A stretch of DNA of 35,546 nt from Bacteroidales bacterium (GCA_018334675.1 JAGXLL010000025.1:1-35546), one strand, 5' to 3'; positions 8,099-16,659 are shown, counted from the stretch's first letter. Made by a program: numbers and translations. The notes: a model not told the origin generated them from the sequence alone.

Positions 8099-8848
8099 AT
8101 GAAAGATAGGATCATAGGCCGGCAGGTGATATCTCTGCTCTCGGCCGACAGCACCAATGATTACGCCAAGGAATTGCTGGAAGGCGGCACCCCCAGGGAA
8201 GGGGTGGTGATTATTGCCGGTGAACAGAAAAAGGGGCGGGGTTATGGCCGGAATACCTGGTATAGCGGGCGCGGGAAGAATTTGCTTTTAACGGTGATAT
8301 TGTATCCCGAATTTTTAGCGGCCAATCAGCAATTTTTAATCTCCAAGGCTATCAGCCTGGGCCTATATGATTATCTGTCGGAACACATCTCGGATGTGAG
8401 TATCAAATGGCCCAATGATATTTATGTGGAAGACCGCAAGATAGCGGGTATACTGATTGAGAATGATCTGGTGGGATCAACCCTGAAGGATAGCATTGTT
8501 GGGATCGGGCTGAATGTGAACCAGGAATATTTTCCCGTCGATATTCCCAACCCGGTTTCCCTGTTGCAGATGATCGAGAAAAAACTCCCCCTTAAGAAGG
8601 AACTGCGCAAGCTGTGTGGTTACCTGGACAAAAGATACAGGATGTTATCAAAGGGACAGGCAGATAAGATCAACCGGGAGTATCATAAGAACCTCTTCCG
8701 GTTGAATGAGATGAGCTGGTACCAGTCGCAGGGTAAGCCTTTCCGGGCCAGGATCGTGGGAGTAAGCGATTATGGCCAGCTGATCCTGGAGAACGAAGCA
8801 GGCAAGACCCTGGAATACAATTTCAAGGAAGTGGAATTCATGTTATAG
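8099..8848 (+). CDS. birA: Biotin--[acetyl-CoA-carboxylase] ligase, without DNA-binding domain
   Basis: 249 residues from the ATG at 8099. A GTG at 8090 is in frame but lies nearly at the predicted transcription start. Visible motifs: DSTNDYAKELL, where Ser-Thr-Asn contact biotin; KKGRGYGRNTWYS near residue 46, the biotinyl-AMP binding loop; KWPNDIYVEDRKIAGILIEN; and the C-terminal cap with GQLILENEAGKTLEYNFKEVEF. There is no N-terminal helix-turn-helix, so it is a group I ligase that only attaches biotin to carboxyl-carrier proteins and does not repress transcription. The stop overlaps the stop of the opposing SRPBCC gene by 6 bp. Confidence 0.93.
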   Translation: MKDRIIGRQVISLLSADSTNDYAKELLEGGTPREGVVIIAGEQKKGRGYGRNTWYSGRGKNLLLTVILYPEFLAANQQFLISKAISLGLYDYLSEHISDVSIKWPNDIYVEDRKIAGILIENDLVGSTLKDSIVGIGLNVNQEYFPVDIPNPVSLLQMIEKKLPLKKELRKLCGYLDKRYRMLSKGQADKINREYHKNLFRLNEMSWYQSQGKPFRARIVGVSDYGQLILENEAGKTLEYNFKEVEFML

Positions 8849-9262
8849 ATCGGAGCGGTGGTTGAGGTATTCTGCCAATTTGTCAACCATGGCATCTATT
8901 CCCTGTTGCAGGTGTTTGGAAACCAGCCCTTTCATCAAAGGGTTCATATTGGCCTGAGCTGTAAGACGTATGCGGCTGTCACCGGGATTCACCTGCTTGA
9001 TTTGTATCCATAAAGTAACGCCCATCGGGCTGGATTGGTAGGTCTGCACCTTCACCAGCTTGTAAGGCTCTTTTTCAGTGATCTGCATGCCTAAAGAGCC
9101 GATCCCTGTAACATCGAAGTGGCACGAATCGGCTGAAGATTTCCAATTTTGTATTTTATCGGGAGGCACGAGTTCGTCCAGATTGTTGAAATCTGAGACA
9201 AATGCGTATATTTTATCTTCATCCTGCCGGATGGCTTTTATCTTGCTCACTACCTTGGTCAT
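8843..9262 (-). CDS. SRPBCC (START-like) family protein
   Basis: 139 residues from the ATG at 9262, which overlaps the pyrE stop as ATGA and so suggests translational coupling. A longer frame with 11 more residues exists inside pyrE, but MTKVVSKIKAIRQDEDKIYAFVSDF is the natural family start. The pattern of alternating strands with a C-terminal amphipathic helix (LVSKHLQQGIDAMVDKLAEYL) fits the polyketide cyclase/SRPBCC fold, which forms a hydrophobic ligand pocket. It probably binds a lipid or other small apolar ligand in the cytoplasm; the ligand is unknown. Pairing with pyrE may be simple operon packing. Confidence 0.8.
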   Translation of the reverse strand: MTKVVSKIKAIRQDEDKIYAFVSDFNNLDELVPPDKIQNWKSSADSCHFDVTGIGSLGMQITEKEPYKLVKVQTYQSSPMGVTLWIQIKQVNPGDSRIRLTAQANMNPLMKGLVSKHLQQGIDAMVDKLAEYLNHRSDL

Positions 9263-9894
9263 GATTGCCCCCAGTTGGAAGGATCGCGGCGCCATTGCTC
9301 CAGATCCTGCATGTTCTCCTGTTCAAGATAACCCTCCCGCAGAGCTACCTCCAGCATACCGGAATAGTCGGAGAGGGTATGAAGCGGACATTTTTTTTCT
9401 TCAAAATTCTCGCGTGCTGTCTCAAAGCCATAGGTGAAGATGGCGACCATACCCATTACCCGGGCATGTTGTTGCCTGAGTGCTTCTACTGCCTGAAGAC
9501 TGCTTTTGCCGGTGGATACCAGGTCCTCTACCACCACCACACGCTGGCCCTTTTCCAGGTGCCCTTCGATGGTATTGTGCAAGCCATGCTTTTTCTGAGA
9601 TGAACGAACATAAACAAAGGGCAGTTCCATGGCTTCGGCCGTGAGCGCACCCATGGCAATGGCTCCGGTGGCTACCCCTGCTATGACATCCGGCTTTCCA
9701 TAGACCCGTTGAATCAGCTCAACAAAGGCATCCCTGATCAGCTTGCGCAGGCCCGGAAAGGAGAGTGTCTTCCGATTATCACAATATATGGGTGATTTCC
9801 AGCCTGAGGTCCATTGGAAAGGATTTGCAGGATTGAATTTAATTGCGTTAATTTGCAGCAGTTGCGCAGCTATTTGTTGATTGATGTTTTCCAT
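9259..9894 (-). CDS. pyrE: Orotate phosphoribosyltransferase
   Basis: 211 residues from the ATG at 9894. The frame runs 16 residues further upstream but that part lies inside the divergent NUDIX gene, and MENINQQIAAQLLQINAIKF is the expected start. Motifs: WTSGWKSPIYCDNR (orotate side), GVATGAIAMGALTAEAM, RSSQKKHGLHNTIEG for the mobile catalytic loop, and the PRPP-binding VVVVEDLVSTGKSS near residue 118. It converts orotate and PRPP to orotidine 5'-phosphate in pyrimidine synthesis. It shares a 4-nt ATGA overlap with the SRPBCC gene. Only seven base pairs separate its ATG from the ATG of the divergent NUDIX gene. Confidence 0.95.
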   Translation of the reverse strand: MENINQQIAAQLLQINAIKFNPANPFQWTSGWKSPIYCDNRKTLSFPGLRKLIRDAFVELIQRVYGKPDVIAGVATGAIAMGALTAEAMELPFVYVRSSQKKHGLHNTIEGHLEKGQRVVVVEDLVSTGKSSLQAVEALRQQHARVMGMVAIFTYGFETARENFEEKKCPLHTLSDYSGMLEVALREGYLEQENMQDLEQWRRDPSNWGQS

Positions 9895-9898
9895 GCTA

Positions 9899-9906
9899 CA
9901 AATGTA
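9899..9906 (-). promoter_or_regulatory. -7 promoter element TACATTTG directly before pyrE
   Basis: On the minus strand TACATTTG fits TAnnTTTG exactly and ends four bases before the pyrE ATG at 9894. Transcription would begin at or beside the ATG, giving a leaderless transcript. The element overlaps the first codons of the divergent NUDIX gene. No -33 TTTG is seen. Confidence 0.4.
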
Positions 9907-10516
9907 TAAAGTTTTTTTCGACGGCCGGACGGTATTTTTCACCGATGAGTTTGAAAAATATTACCAGTCCCACAATGGCTTATTTGTCAGATACCTGAAT
10001 GAAATCCAGCTGGCTTATGTGATGGAGCTTTTTCGAAACGTCCGTGAGATACACAATGTATTTATTATTCATCCTGATTTGGAGCAGACTTTTAAGGCTT
10101 TCCGTTCTTTTTTCCGGGAGATGGAGGCCGCCGGGGGGCTGGTTTTTGATGACCGGGGCCGTGTTTTGGTGATCCATCGAAGGGGCAAATGGGATCTGCC
10201 CAAGGGGAAGTTGGAGCAGGGAGAAGATCCTGAGACAACTGCCGTGCGGGAAGTCGAGGAAGAGTGTGGCATTACATCGCCCCGGCCCCGTCAACTGCTG
10301 CACGTAACGTTTCATTCCTATAACCTGGAAGGGGTGATGATCCTAAAGAAGACCTACTGGTACCATATGGATCACCCGGGTGATGAAAAGCTGGTGCCCC
10401 AGACTCATGAGGACATTACCGAGGTCAGATGGATGGCTCCGGGAGATCTGGGACAGGTGGTAGACAACACCTATGGCTCGATCATAGAGGTGCTTGAAGC
10501 CGGAAAACTCCTATAG
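9902..10516 (+). CDS. NUDIX hydrolase
   Basis: 204 residues from the ATG at 9902. An in-frame ATG at 9881 lies within pyrE, and MYKVFFDGRTVFFTD is the usual start of this Bacteroidota group. The N-terminal ~70 residues form a separate small domain. The NUDIX fold starts near residue 75 and carries a complete NUDIX box at 102-124, G-x5-E-x7-REVEEECGI. It hydrolyses a nucleoside diphosphate linked to another group; candidates are ADP-ribose, diadenosine polyphosphates or oxidised nucleotides, and the sequence does not decide. Divergent from pyrE, with start codons seven bases apart. The stop overlaps the opposing gene by 6 bp. Confidence 0.9.
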   Translation: MYKVFFDGRTVFFTDEFEKYYQSHNGLFVRYLNEIQLAYVMELFRNVREIHNVFIIHPDLEQTFKAFRSFFREMEAAGGLVFDDRGRVLVIHRRGKWDLPKGKLEQGEDPETTAVREVEEECGITSPRPRQLLHVTFHSYNLEGVMILKKTYWYHMDHPGDEKLVPQTHEDITEVRWMAPGDLGQVVDNTYGSIIEVLEAGKLL

Positions 10517-11932
10517 ATCTCCATTGGCTTTCATCTTTTTATATATTCTCTGTTCGATATTCTCGGAAGGGGGTGGGGCTGGAGCGATAGAGAGTTTCCC
10601 TCCCGGCTCGATGAAATAGTATGTCGGCATGGACCGTACCCTGTAGTCTTTGAGGATATCCTTCTGTTCGCCATAATGAAGAAAGGTGAACGAATACTCA
10701 TGGTGCCGGACAAACCGTGCCATGCTTGAGAAGCTGTTGTTGGATATGATCACGATGCGGAAATGTTGCCGGTGCTTCCCGGCCAGGTTTTCCAGCAGCT
10801 TATAGTGGCGCATGCAGCTGTAGTTTTTTGCGTTGCAAAAGCCCAAATAGATGTATTGGTCGCTGAAGTCTTCCAGGCACAACCGGCTGCTGTCGGCATC
10901 ATAGAGGCAAAATTCAGGAGCCGGCTCTCCGGGGGAGAGGATGGTTGCTTTTTGACGGATATGGCGTGCAATTTCCAGGTGCCTTGTGTTGTCACTAAGG
11001 GATGGGAAAGTGTCCAGCATATGTCGGATGGCGCTGCCGGAGAAACGATCATCATGATATGCATCATGAAGGGAATGGAGCATCACCAGTTCCCTGAGTT
11101 CCGGGTTGGCCCCCAGCAGGCTATCCTGTCTGCAAAGAGAGTCGAGCAGGGCATAACTCTGTTTTCCGTTGATGATCCAGTAAATTTGGTTGCCGAAACG
11201 CGAGAAGAGTTCCTTAAGATAGTCGTTGTACAGGGTAGCAAAAGCTTCCATGTAGGCAGGATTGTTATGGAGCACAGGCTGTGCGGCGAAATATTGCTGT
11301 TCGATCTTTTCGGCGGAGAAGCCCAACGGGAGCTTTAGGGAGGCGAGGGTATAGCGTTTGTAATCCTTGAAAAACCCATGATCACAGTTAACCGTCGTGT
11401 CCAGTTTTTTCAGTACCGAATCGCGCTGGCGGGCCAATCCCTTAATGTTGTTTAAGTTTTTGTTAACGATGTCTTTGTATAAGCTGGAGAATTTGAAAAT
11501 CTGGTGATTAAGCCCAGTGTTACTTGCTGATTTAATTCCGATATGAACGGGAATACCTTCGAAGAATGGGTTCAATTGCTGGGCTTGGGTTTTCTTTTTC
11601 TTTTTGGGAAGGGCCAGGACATAGTTTTTCCCGGGCTCGGCAAACATATACCCTTTATAAGTGCCGAGATTGGCAAAGACCTGGGTGGTTTCGCCCAGGT
11701 TGAAGCGACAGGCAAACTGCCCTTGCAGGTCAACGTCGCTGTTTGCCAAATGCAGGGTATCGCGGGTAATGTAATCGGTGTACCGGTAAAAAGTGATGGA
11801 TCCTCCTGCATAGCTGGGTGCTTTACCCTCCAGTGTAACCGGTTGCTGTGCCTCGCTCCGCAGACCGGTAAAAATGAAGCAGGTGAGCAGGATCAATGGA
11901 TAGGTCAGCAGCTTATGGCTGATTGGCTTCAT
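10511..11932 (-). CDS. Secreted thioredoxin-fold (TlpA-like) protein lacking CxxC
   Basis: 473 residues from the ATG at 11932, which lies inside the last 20 nt of coaD. The N-terminus has a signal peptide (LLTYPLILLTCFIFTGLRSEA). Residues ~28-110 resemble the DUF4369-type beta domain often fused to TlpA proteins in Bacteroidota. A helical middle section follows. The C-terminal thioredoxin fold starts at GEPAPEFCLYDADS and includes the cis-Pro loop SMPTYYFIEPGG. In place of the CxxC there is GFCNAKNYSC, with cysteines six residues apart, so normal disulfide exchange is doubtful. It is probably periplasmic or in the outer envelope. The function may be binding rather than redox catalysis. Confidence 0.8.
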   Translation of the reverse strand: MKPISHKLLTYPLILLTCFIFTGLRSEAQQPVTLEGKAPSYAGGSITFYRYTDYITRDTLHLANSDVDLQGQFACRFNLGETTQVFANLGTYKGYMFAEPGKNYVLALPKKKKKTQAQQLNPFFEGIPVHIGIKSASNTGLNHQIFKFSSLYKDIVNKNLNNIKGLARQRDSVLKKLDTTVNCDHGFFKDYKRYTLASLKLPLGFSAEKIEQQYFAAQPVLHNNPAYMEAFATLYNDYLKELFSRFGNQIYWIINGKQSYALLDSLCRQDSLLGANPELRELVMLHSLHDAYHDDRFSGSAIRHMLDTFPSLSDNTRHLEIARHIRQKATILSPGEPAPEFCLYDADSSRLCLEDFSDQYIYLGFCNAKNYSCMRHYKLLENLAGKHRQHFRIVIISNNSFSSMARFVRHHEYSFTFLHYGEQKDILKDYRVRSMPTYYFIEPGGKLSIAPAPPPSENIEQRIYKKMKANGDL

Positions 11933-12386
11933 GGATGTCCATTCCTTTGGGTAAAAACTTGGTGGCATCGCCGCCATTGCGGATGATATCGCGTACGATG
12001 GTTGAAGTGACCGGGGTATGTTCGGGCATGGTCAGCAGAAACACCGTTTCTATGCCTTCATGCATTGCCTTGTTGACCTGGGCAATGGCCCTTTCATATT
12101 CAAAGTCTGCTGAAGTGCGCAAACCCCGGAGCAGATAGCCGGCATCCATTTTTTTGCAGTAGTTGATGGTCAATCCCTCAAAATGGTCTACACGGATTTT
12201 GGGTTCATCCTGGAAGACCCCCCTGATCCATTGCTTTCTCTTTTCCAGGGGGAAATACCCCTTCTTGTTGACATTGTAACCCACTGCAATGATGATCTCA
12301 TCAAACAGCGGAACGGCCCGGCGGACAATCGATTCATGGCCTATGGTGAAAGGATCAAAAGACCCCGGAAAGACAGCTCTTTTCAT
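11913..12386 (-). CDS. coaD: Pantetheine-phosphate adenylyltransferase
   Basis: 157 residues, the usual PPAT length. Motifs: AVFPGSFDPFTIGHESIV with the nucleotidyltransferase T/HxGH box, KRKQWIRGVF, LLRGLRTSADFEYE for pantetheine binding, and TSTIVRDIIRNGG near the C-terminus for ATP binding. It transfers AMP to 4'-phosphopantetheine to give dephospho-CoA, the penultimate step of coenzyme A synthesis, in the cytoplasm. The downstream thioredoxin-fold gene starts within its last codons, so the two are likely to be translated from one mRNA. Confidence 0.96.
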   Translation of the reverse strand: MKRAVFPGSFDPFTIGHESIVRRAVPLFDEIIIAVGYNVNKKGYFPLEKRKQWIRGVFQDEPKIRVDHFEGLTINYCKKMDAGYLLRGLRTSADFEYERAIAQVNKAMHEGIETVFLLTMPEHTPVTSTIVRDIIRNGGDATKFLPKGMDIHEANQP

Positions 12387-12423
12387 GATTTGCTTTCTTT
12401 ATTGTAGCGTTTAGGGAACAAAC

Positions 12424-13200
12424 TTAAAACAATTGTTTGAAATATGAAGGAGCCTGGATCAAATGTGAACCGTACCAGGTGAAATATTCCCCATCCACCC
12501 TTTTGATCTCTGCCTGGGGGAACGACTCGGCGAATTTCCGCCGGTGGCTCTCCCTGAAGTGATAGGGCTCGGTGGGCAGGAAGATGAAATCGGGCTTGCG
12601 GTCGCGAATCTCCTTTTCGCTGATGATGGGATAGGCTTCTTTCTTATCGGCGAAGACATTTTCGATCCCGCATCTGGTTAACATGTCATGAATAAAGGTA
12701 GAGTGGTTGACGGTGTAGAGCGGGTCGTTCCATACCAGATAGACCGCCCGCACGATCCCGGGTGGAATGTGGTTGAGCTCGCTGAAGGCATCCTGGATGC
12801 TTTCTTTCACCTCCCTGGCTTGTTCCTGCCTGCCGCACATCTGACCAATAGATCCGATCAGGTCCAGGGCCCCCTCCAGGCTGTGCACATCGCTGATCCA
12901 CACGGGGTAGCGTTTGGAGAGATCCACAATCTCATTTTTGGCATTTTCTTCTTTGGCCGCCAGTATCAGGTCGGGGCTGATCTTATCGATCTCATGCTGG
13001 TTCAAACCCATTACGCCTCCTATCACCGGTATGCTTTGAACCTTATCAGCCGGATGGATGCAGAAACGGGTCCGCCCCACCATCCTCCGCTTAAGCCCAA
13101 GATCGATGAGCAACTCTGTGATGGATGGGACCAACGATAGTATGCGATCCGGAGACTCCGGAAGTTCTATGGTGCGGTCGAGTTGATCTTTTATCTCCAT
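12424..13200 (-). CDS. Helical-backbone metal receptor (BtuF/FecB-like) without signal peptide
   Basis: 258 residues from the ATG at 13200, beginning MEIKDQLDRTIELPESPDRI. The frame extends 16 residues upstream, but these are not hydrophobic. The protein has the periplasmic-binding-protein class III layout: SLVPSITELLIDLGL, then GVMGLNQHEIDKISPDLIL, the long backbone helix, and a C-terminal lobe with KPDFIFLPTEPYHF. Relatives bind cobalamin, haem or siderophores for ABC import. No signal peptide or lipobox is seen, so it may stay in the cytoplasm. No permease or ATPase for such uptake is next to it; coaD lies 37 bp downstream. The ligand is unknown. Confidence 0.82.
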   Translation of the reverse strand: MEIKDQLDRTIELPESPDRILSLVPSITELLIDLGLKRRMVGRTRFCIHPADKVQSIPVIGGVMGLNQHEIDKISPDLILAAKEENAKNEIVDLSKRYPVWISDVHSLEGALDLIGSIGQMCGRQEQAREVKESIQDAFSELNHIPPGIVRAVYLVWNDPLYTVNHSTFIHDMLTRCGIENVFADKKEAYPIISEKEIRDRKPDFIFLPTEPYHFRESHRRKFAESFPQAEIKRVDGEYFTWYGSHLIQAPSYFKQLF

Positions 13201-13407
13201 GTCTCGCCTGAATGTTGGTTGTCTAAACCCTCGGGCAGATCCTGGCATAAAAATAGAACATTCACTTCAATTATCGTTGAAAAATCCCCCTGGATTTTAT
13301 TTTCTCAGAAAAGTTTCAGTTTTTCTCAGTTGATAAATGGATTCGCAGTCAATCGGAAAGATGGGCATGGATAGCAGGGGATGAGGTATTGTTCCTGGGA
13401 GCGGGAT

Positions 13408-16400
13408 CTAAAACAGCCTGAGCTGTGAGTCTTCCTGTTTCTTTTTCTGATAGGTGTTTTGAGCCACCTCGGTCAGCTCTTTCTCGATCTGGTTAAGAAA
13501 AGGACTTCGTTTCATGGTCTTTTCCTGCCCCATCACCATGCGTTTTTTTGCATGGGTCAGGTATAGGTAGGATTCGGCACGGGTCATGCCCACATACATG
13601 AGTCGTTTTTCTTCTTCCCGGTCGCTTTGCTGGTCTGTGAAAAGGGAATAAGGTATGAGCCCGTCCTCACAGCCAGCGATGAAAACACATTTGAACTCCA
13701 GTCCTTTCGAGGCATGCAGGGTCATAAGCGCCACTTTCTCGGTGTGGTGCTCATATGCATCGCCGGGTGAGCCCAGCTTGAGATAATGGATAAAATCTTC
13801 TGCAGAATCACCGAAGGAGGAGGCCAGATCCCTAAGTTTCCGGGCCACTTCCTCATGGTCGTCCTGTCTTTTTTTCTCCGGGATTACACCAGCAACTTTG
13901 TCTACTTTTTCTTTGACGCCCTTCAGCTCTTTCAGAGAATGGTTCAGGGAGGAGGCGTTCTCCCCATGGGTTTTGAGAATGCCGTTTGATAGATGTTTCA
14001 GGAAGGCATTCTCTGTATTTTCTGAATATTCGATGATGTGCAGGATCTCTTTCACCAGGGGGTGGTCAAAGAAGGTATCCCGGGCCAGGGATTGGTAAGG
14101 TATGGTATGGTCCAGCAGGGCTTTTTCAATGGTCTTCATCTGCGAGCGGGTCCGGCAGAGGATGGCAAAATCCGAAAGGCTCTCTATTTGTTCATCCCCT
14201 TCACCCCGGGTCACATCGCTGTCCATAGAGAAGAAACGCAGGCCGCCGCTCAGTGATTCAATGGTGCGGGCAATATATTCGGCTTCACTCTTTTCGGTTT
14301 GCTGGGGTGCGATCCGGATCTTCACTCCTTCACTCAATCCCTGTAAGCCTTGCTGGTTCAGGACATCTGCTGAAGCCTGAAGGATGTTGGCCGAACACCG
14401 GTAGCTGGTATGCAGGGTATATTGTTTTGTTTCGGGGTGATCCTGCAAAAAGCGGGGTATGAACCTGGTGCTGGAGCCGCGGAAGCCATATATGGCCTGG
14501 TTGGGATCGCCGATAACAAAGAGGTTGGGAGCTTTTGCCTCATTGCTCATCAGTTGCAGCAAACGATACTGCATGTGATTGATATCCTGAAATTCATCGA
14601 CCAGCATCCAGGGATATTGATTGGCCATTTCCCGCCGAATGGAGGGGTTTTCTTCCAGTACACGAACAGTTTGATCGATCAGGTCGTCGAGGTCAAACAG
14701 GTCGTACCTTTCCAGATGCCTTTGATATACAGGGAAGGCCTGGTCTGATGCGTTCTGATCACTGCGCGATTTTCCCCGGGGCTGTTGTTTGATCTGGCGG
14801 AATTTCCGGGCGTAGCTTTTTGCTTGCTGACTGTTCAGATTGAAGAGATCCCGGATAACCTGCTGCTGGTCTTTTTCCTCCAGGATGGAGAAATGGCTGG
14901 TTCTGCCTGAATGCTCAGCATAATGCTTAAGGAAACGGTGACCGAAGGCATGGAAAGTGGCAATGGTTGGCTCCCGGGTCTTCTGGCTGGCTGCCATCAG
15001 CTCCCGGCAGCGTTGCTGCATCTCGCCGGCGGCCTTATTGGTGAAGGTGATGGCCAATATATGCCGGGGGTCAACTTCTTTCTCTTTGACCAACCAGGCT
15101 ATCCTGCGGGTGAGCACCCGGGTCTTGCCGGTGCCGGGCCCTGCCATTACAGCCGCGGGTCCGCTATAGTGCGCAGATGCCTGTTTTTGTTCGGGATTAA
15201 GCCCTTTCAATGGGCCTTCGGGTTCCTCATTATAAGCGGAGGAGGGTTCCGCGGCTACAGCAGGCTGCTCGCCCATTTTCTCCAGCCGCCGGTATTCGGC
15301 CAGGTCAAAATGGATAAGCCGGCGTTTGTCCGGTCGCCGGCAGCCGGCTGAAGCATCAAAAAGCGATTCCTGGCTGCCCAGGTATCTGATCTCATCGGGC
15401 TGGAAGACACTGATTTGCCCGTATTCACCATCAAAACCCTCGCGGATGATCACCTCATTGTTGCGCATGCGTCGGATGGCTTCGGCCAGTACTTCACCCG
15501 CTATACCCCTGACCCGATCCACAGGCAGGTACTGCAACAGGTTGAATTCGCTGCCGCCCTTACGGATCAGTTGCTCATAGCGCCGGGTGATCTTTTTCGA
15601 TTTTTCACCTACGCCCTCGATCTCCGAGAGGATTTCTTTCAGGGGGATGATGGAGTAATAGGGCAGGCGTTTCTCTCGCCGGGTGATGTCCTGGCGGTCG
15701 GAAAGGCGCACGATGCGGTTGACCACCCCCACGGTGATCTTCTTGCCGCAGACCGGGCAGATGCCCTGGTTTTTCATCGTCTCTACCGGGTTCCACCGTA
15801 TGCCACATTTGCGATGGCCATCGTAATGGTATTTGCCTTCCTGGGGGAACATATCTAAGGTACCCCCAAACTGATCCGGATCGCCTGTTTTCATGGCTTC
15901 TACCATGGCCCGGTAGGTGGGTTCTGTTTTGAACAGGTTGGCATTTCTGCCCAGTTTCTCTGGTGAATGGGCATCGGAGTTGGAAACCAGGGTGTAGCGG
16001 TCCAGAAAACTGCACATCCAGTTCAGGGGCGGATCGGTCGACAGCCCTGTTTCTACTGCATGTATATGGGGGGTGAGATCGTCGAAGCATTCCTCCATGG
16101 CGTCAAAACCCGATTTAGAGCCAAATACTGAGAACCAGGGAGTCCATATGTGGGCAGGAATAAAGAAGTTGTTTTCGTTGGCCTCCAGGGTGATCTCCAG
16201 CAGATCCCGCACGTCCAGCCCCAGGATGGGCCGTCCGTCGGAGGTGATGTTGAAGTTCATGGAGCTGAGCTTTTGCTGGATCTTCTCCGCGGTTTCAAAA
16301 TCCGGGGCCAGCAGAACGCTGTGGATCTTGCGTACCTGTCCGTGTTTTTTGTAGATGTTGCTGATCTCGGCGGATAGCAGAAAACGTACTGCATTTTCGT

Positions 16401-16638
16401 CTGTTTCCGCTACCAGGTTGTCCAGCTTGTATGCTTTCTTGAGTTTGAAAAGCCCTTCTTCGGCCGGTTCCAACTTTTCCTTCAATTCCTTAAGCCATCC
16501 CGGGTGGGTGAAATCGCCCGTGCCTACCACCTTGATGCCTTTGATACGTGCCCAGTAGTCCAGGTATTCAGGCCGCAGCTGTTTACTGGTAGCCATCGAG
16601 AAATGGGAGTGTATGTGAAGGTCACCGATAAAGTCCAT
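13408..16638 (-). CDS. Endonuclease Q-like PHP nuclease fused to UvrD-type SF1 helicase
   Basis: 1076 residues from the ATG at 16638; a TTG eight codons upstream is less likely. Residues 1-~430 match the EndoQ family: PHP metal residues in DLHIHSHFS, GTGDFTHPGW, LLSAEIS, PAHIWTPWFSVFG and SNSDAHSPEKLGR, then a four-Cys zinc finger pattern (KCGIRW at ~277, CPVCGK at ~296). After a ~60-residue linker a full SF1A helicase follows: motif I GPGTGKT (~499), Ia ITFTNKAAGEM, II VDEFQD (~679), III GDPNQAIYGFRG (~710), V TLHASKGLEFK (~972), VI YVGMTRAES (~1015). EndoQ enzymes nick 5' of deoxyuridine, deoxyinosine and abasic sites. The fused helicase could open or displace the strand from the nick. The gene stands alone. 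Confidence 0.9.
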   Translation of the reverse strand: MDFIGDLHIHSHFSMATSKQLRPEYLDYWARIKGIKVVGTGDFTHPGWLKELKEKLEPAEEGLFKLKKAYKLDNLVAETDENAVRFLLSAEISNIYKKHGQVRKIHSVLLAPDFETAEKIQQKLSSMNFNITSDGRPILGLDVRDLLEITLEANENNFFIPAHIWTPWFSVFGSKSGFDAMEECFDDLTPHIHAVETGLSTDPPLNWMCSFLDRYTLVSNSDAHSPEKLGRNANLFKTEPTYRAMVEAMKTGDPDQFGGTLDMFPQEGKYHYDGHRKCGIRWNPVETMKNQGICPVCGKKITVGVVNRIVRLSDRQDITRREKRLPYYSIIPLKEILSEIEGVGEKSKKITRRYEQLIRKGGSEFNLLQYLPVDRVRGIAGEVLAEAIRRMRNNEVIIREGFDGEYGQISVFQPDEIRYLGSQESLFDASAGCRRPDKRRLIHFDLAEYRRLEKMGEQPAVAAEPSSAYNEEPEGPLKGLNPEQKQASAHYSGPAAVMAGPGTGKTRVLTRRIAWLVKEKEVDPRHILAITFTNKAAGEMQQRCRELMAASQKTREPTIATFHAFGHRFLKHYAEHSGRTSHFSILEEKDQQQVIRDLFNLNSQQAKSYARKFRQIKQQPRGKSRSDQNASDQAFPVYQRHLERYDLFDLDDLIDQTVRVLEENPSIRREMANQYPWMLVDEFQDINHMQYRLLQLMSNEAKAPNLFVIGDPNQAIYGFRGSSTRFIPRFLQDHPETKQYTLHTSYRCSANILQASADVLNQQGLQGLSEGVKIRIAPQQTEKSEAEYIARTIESLSGGLRFFSMDSDVTRGEGDEQIESLSDFAILCRTRSQMKTIEKALLDHTIPYQSLARDTFFDHPLVKEILHIIEYSENTENAFLKHLSNGILKTHGENASSLNHSLKELKGVKEKVDKVAGVIPEKKRQDDHEEVARKLRDLASSFGDSAEDFIHYLKLGSPGDAYEHHTEKVALMTLHASKGLEFKCVFIAGCEDGLIPYSLFTDQQSDREEEKRLMYVGMTRAESYLYLTHAKKRMVMGQEKTMKRSPFLNQIEKELTEVAQNTYQKKKQEDSQLRLF

Positions 16639-16659
16639 AAGCAGGGCATTGTGTTCTTT

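Noticed and set aside
9119-9133. Sigma-54-like TGGCACG-AATC-GGCT
   Set aside because: The -12 GC is one base out of register and the site is inside the SRPBCC gene, with no plus-strand gene start nearby.
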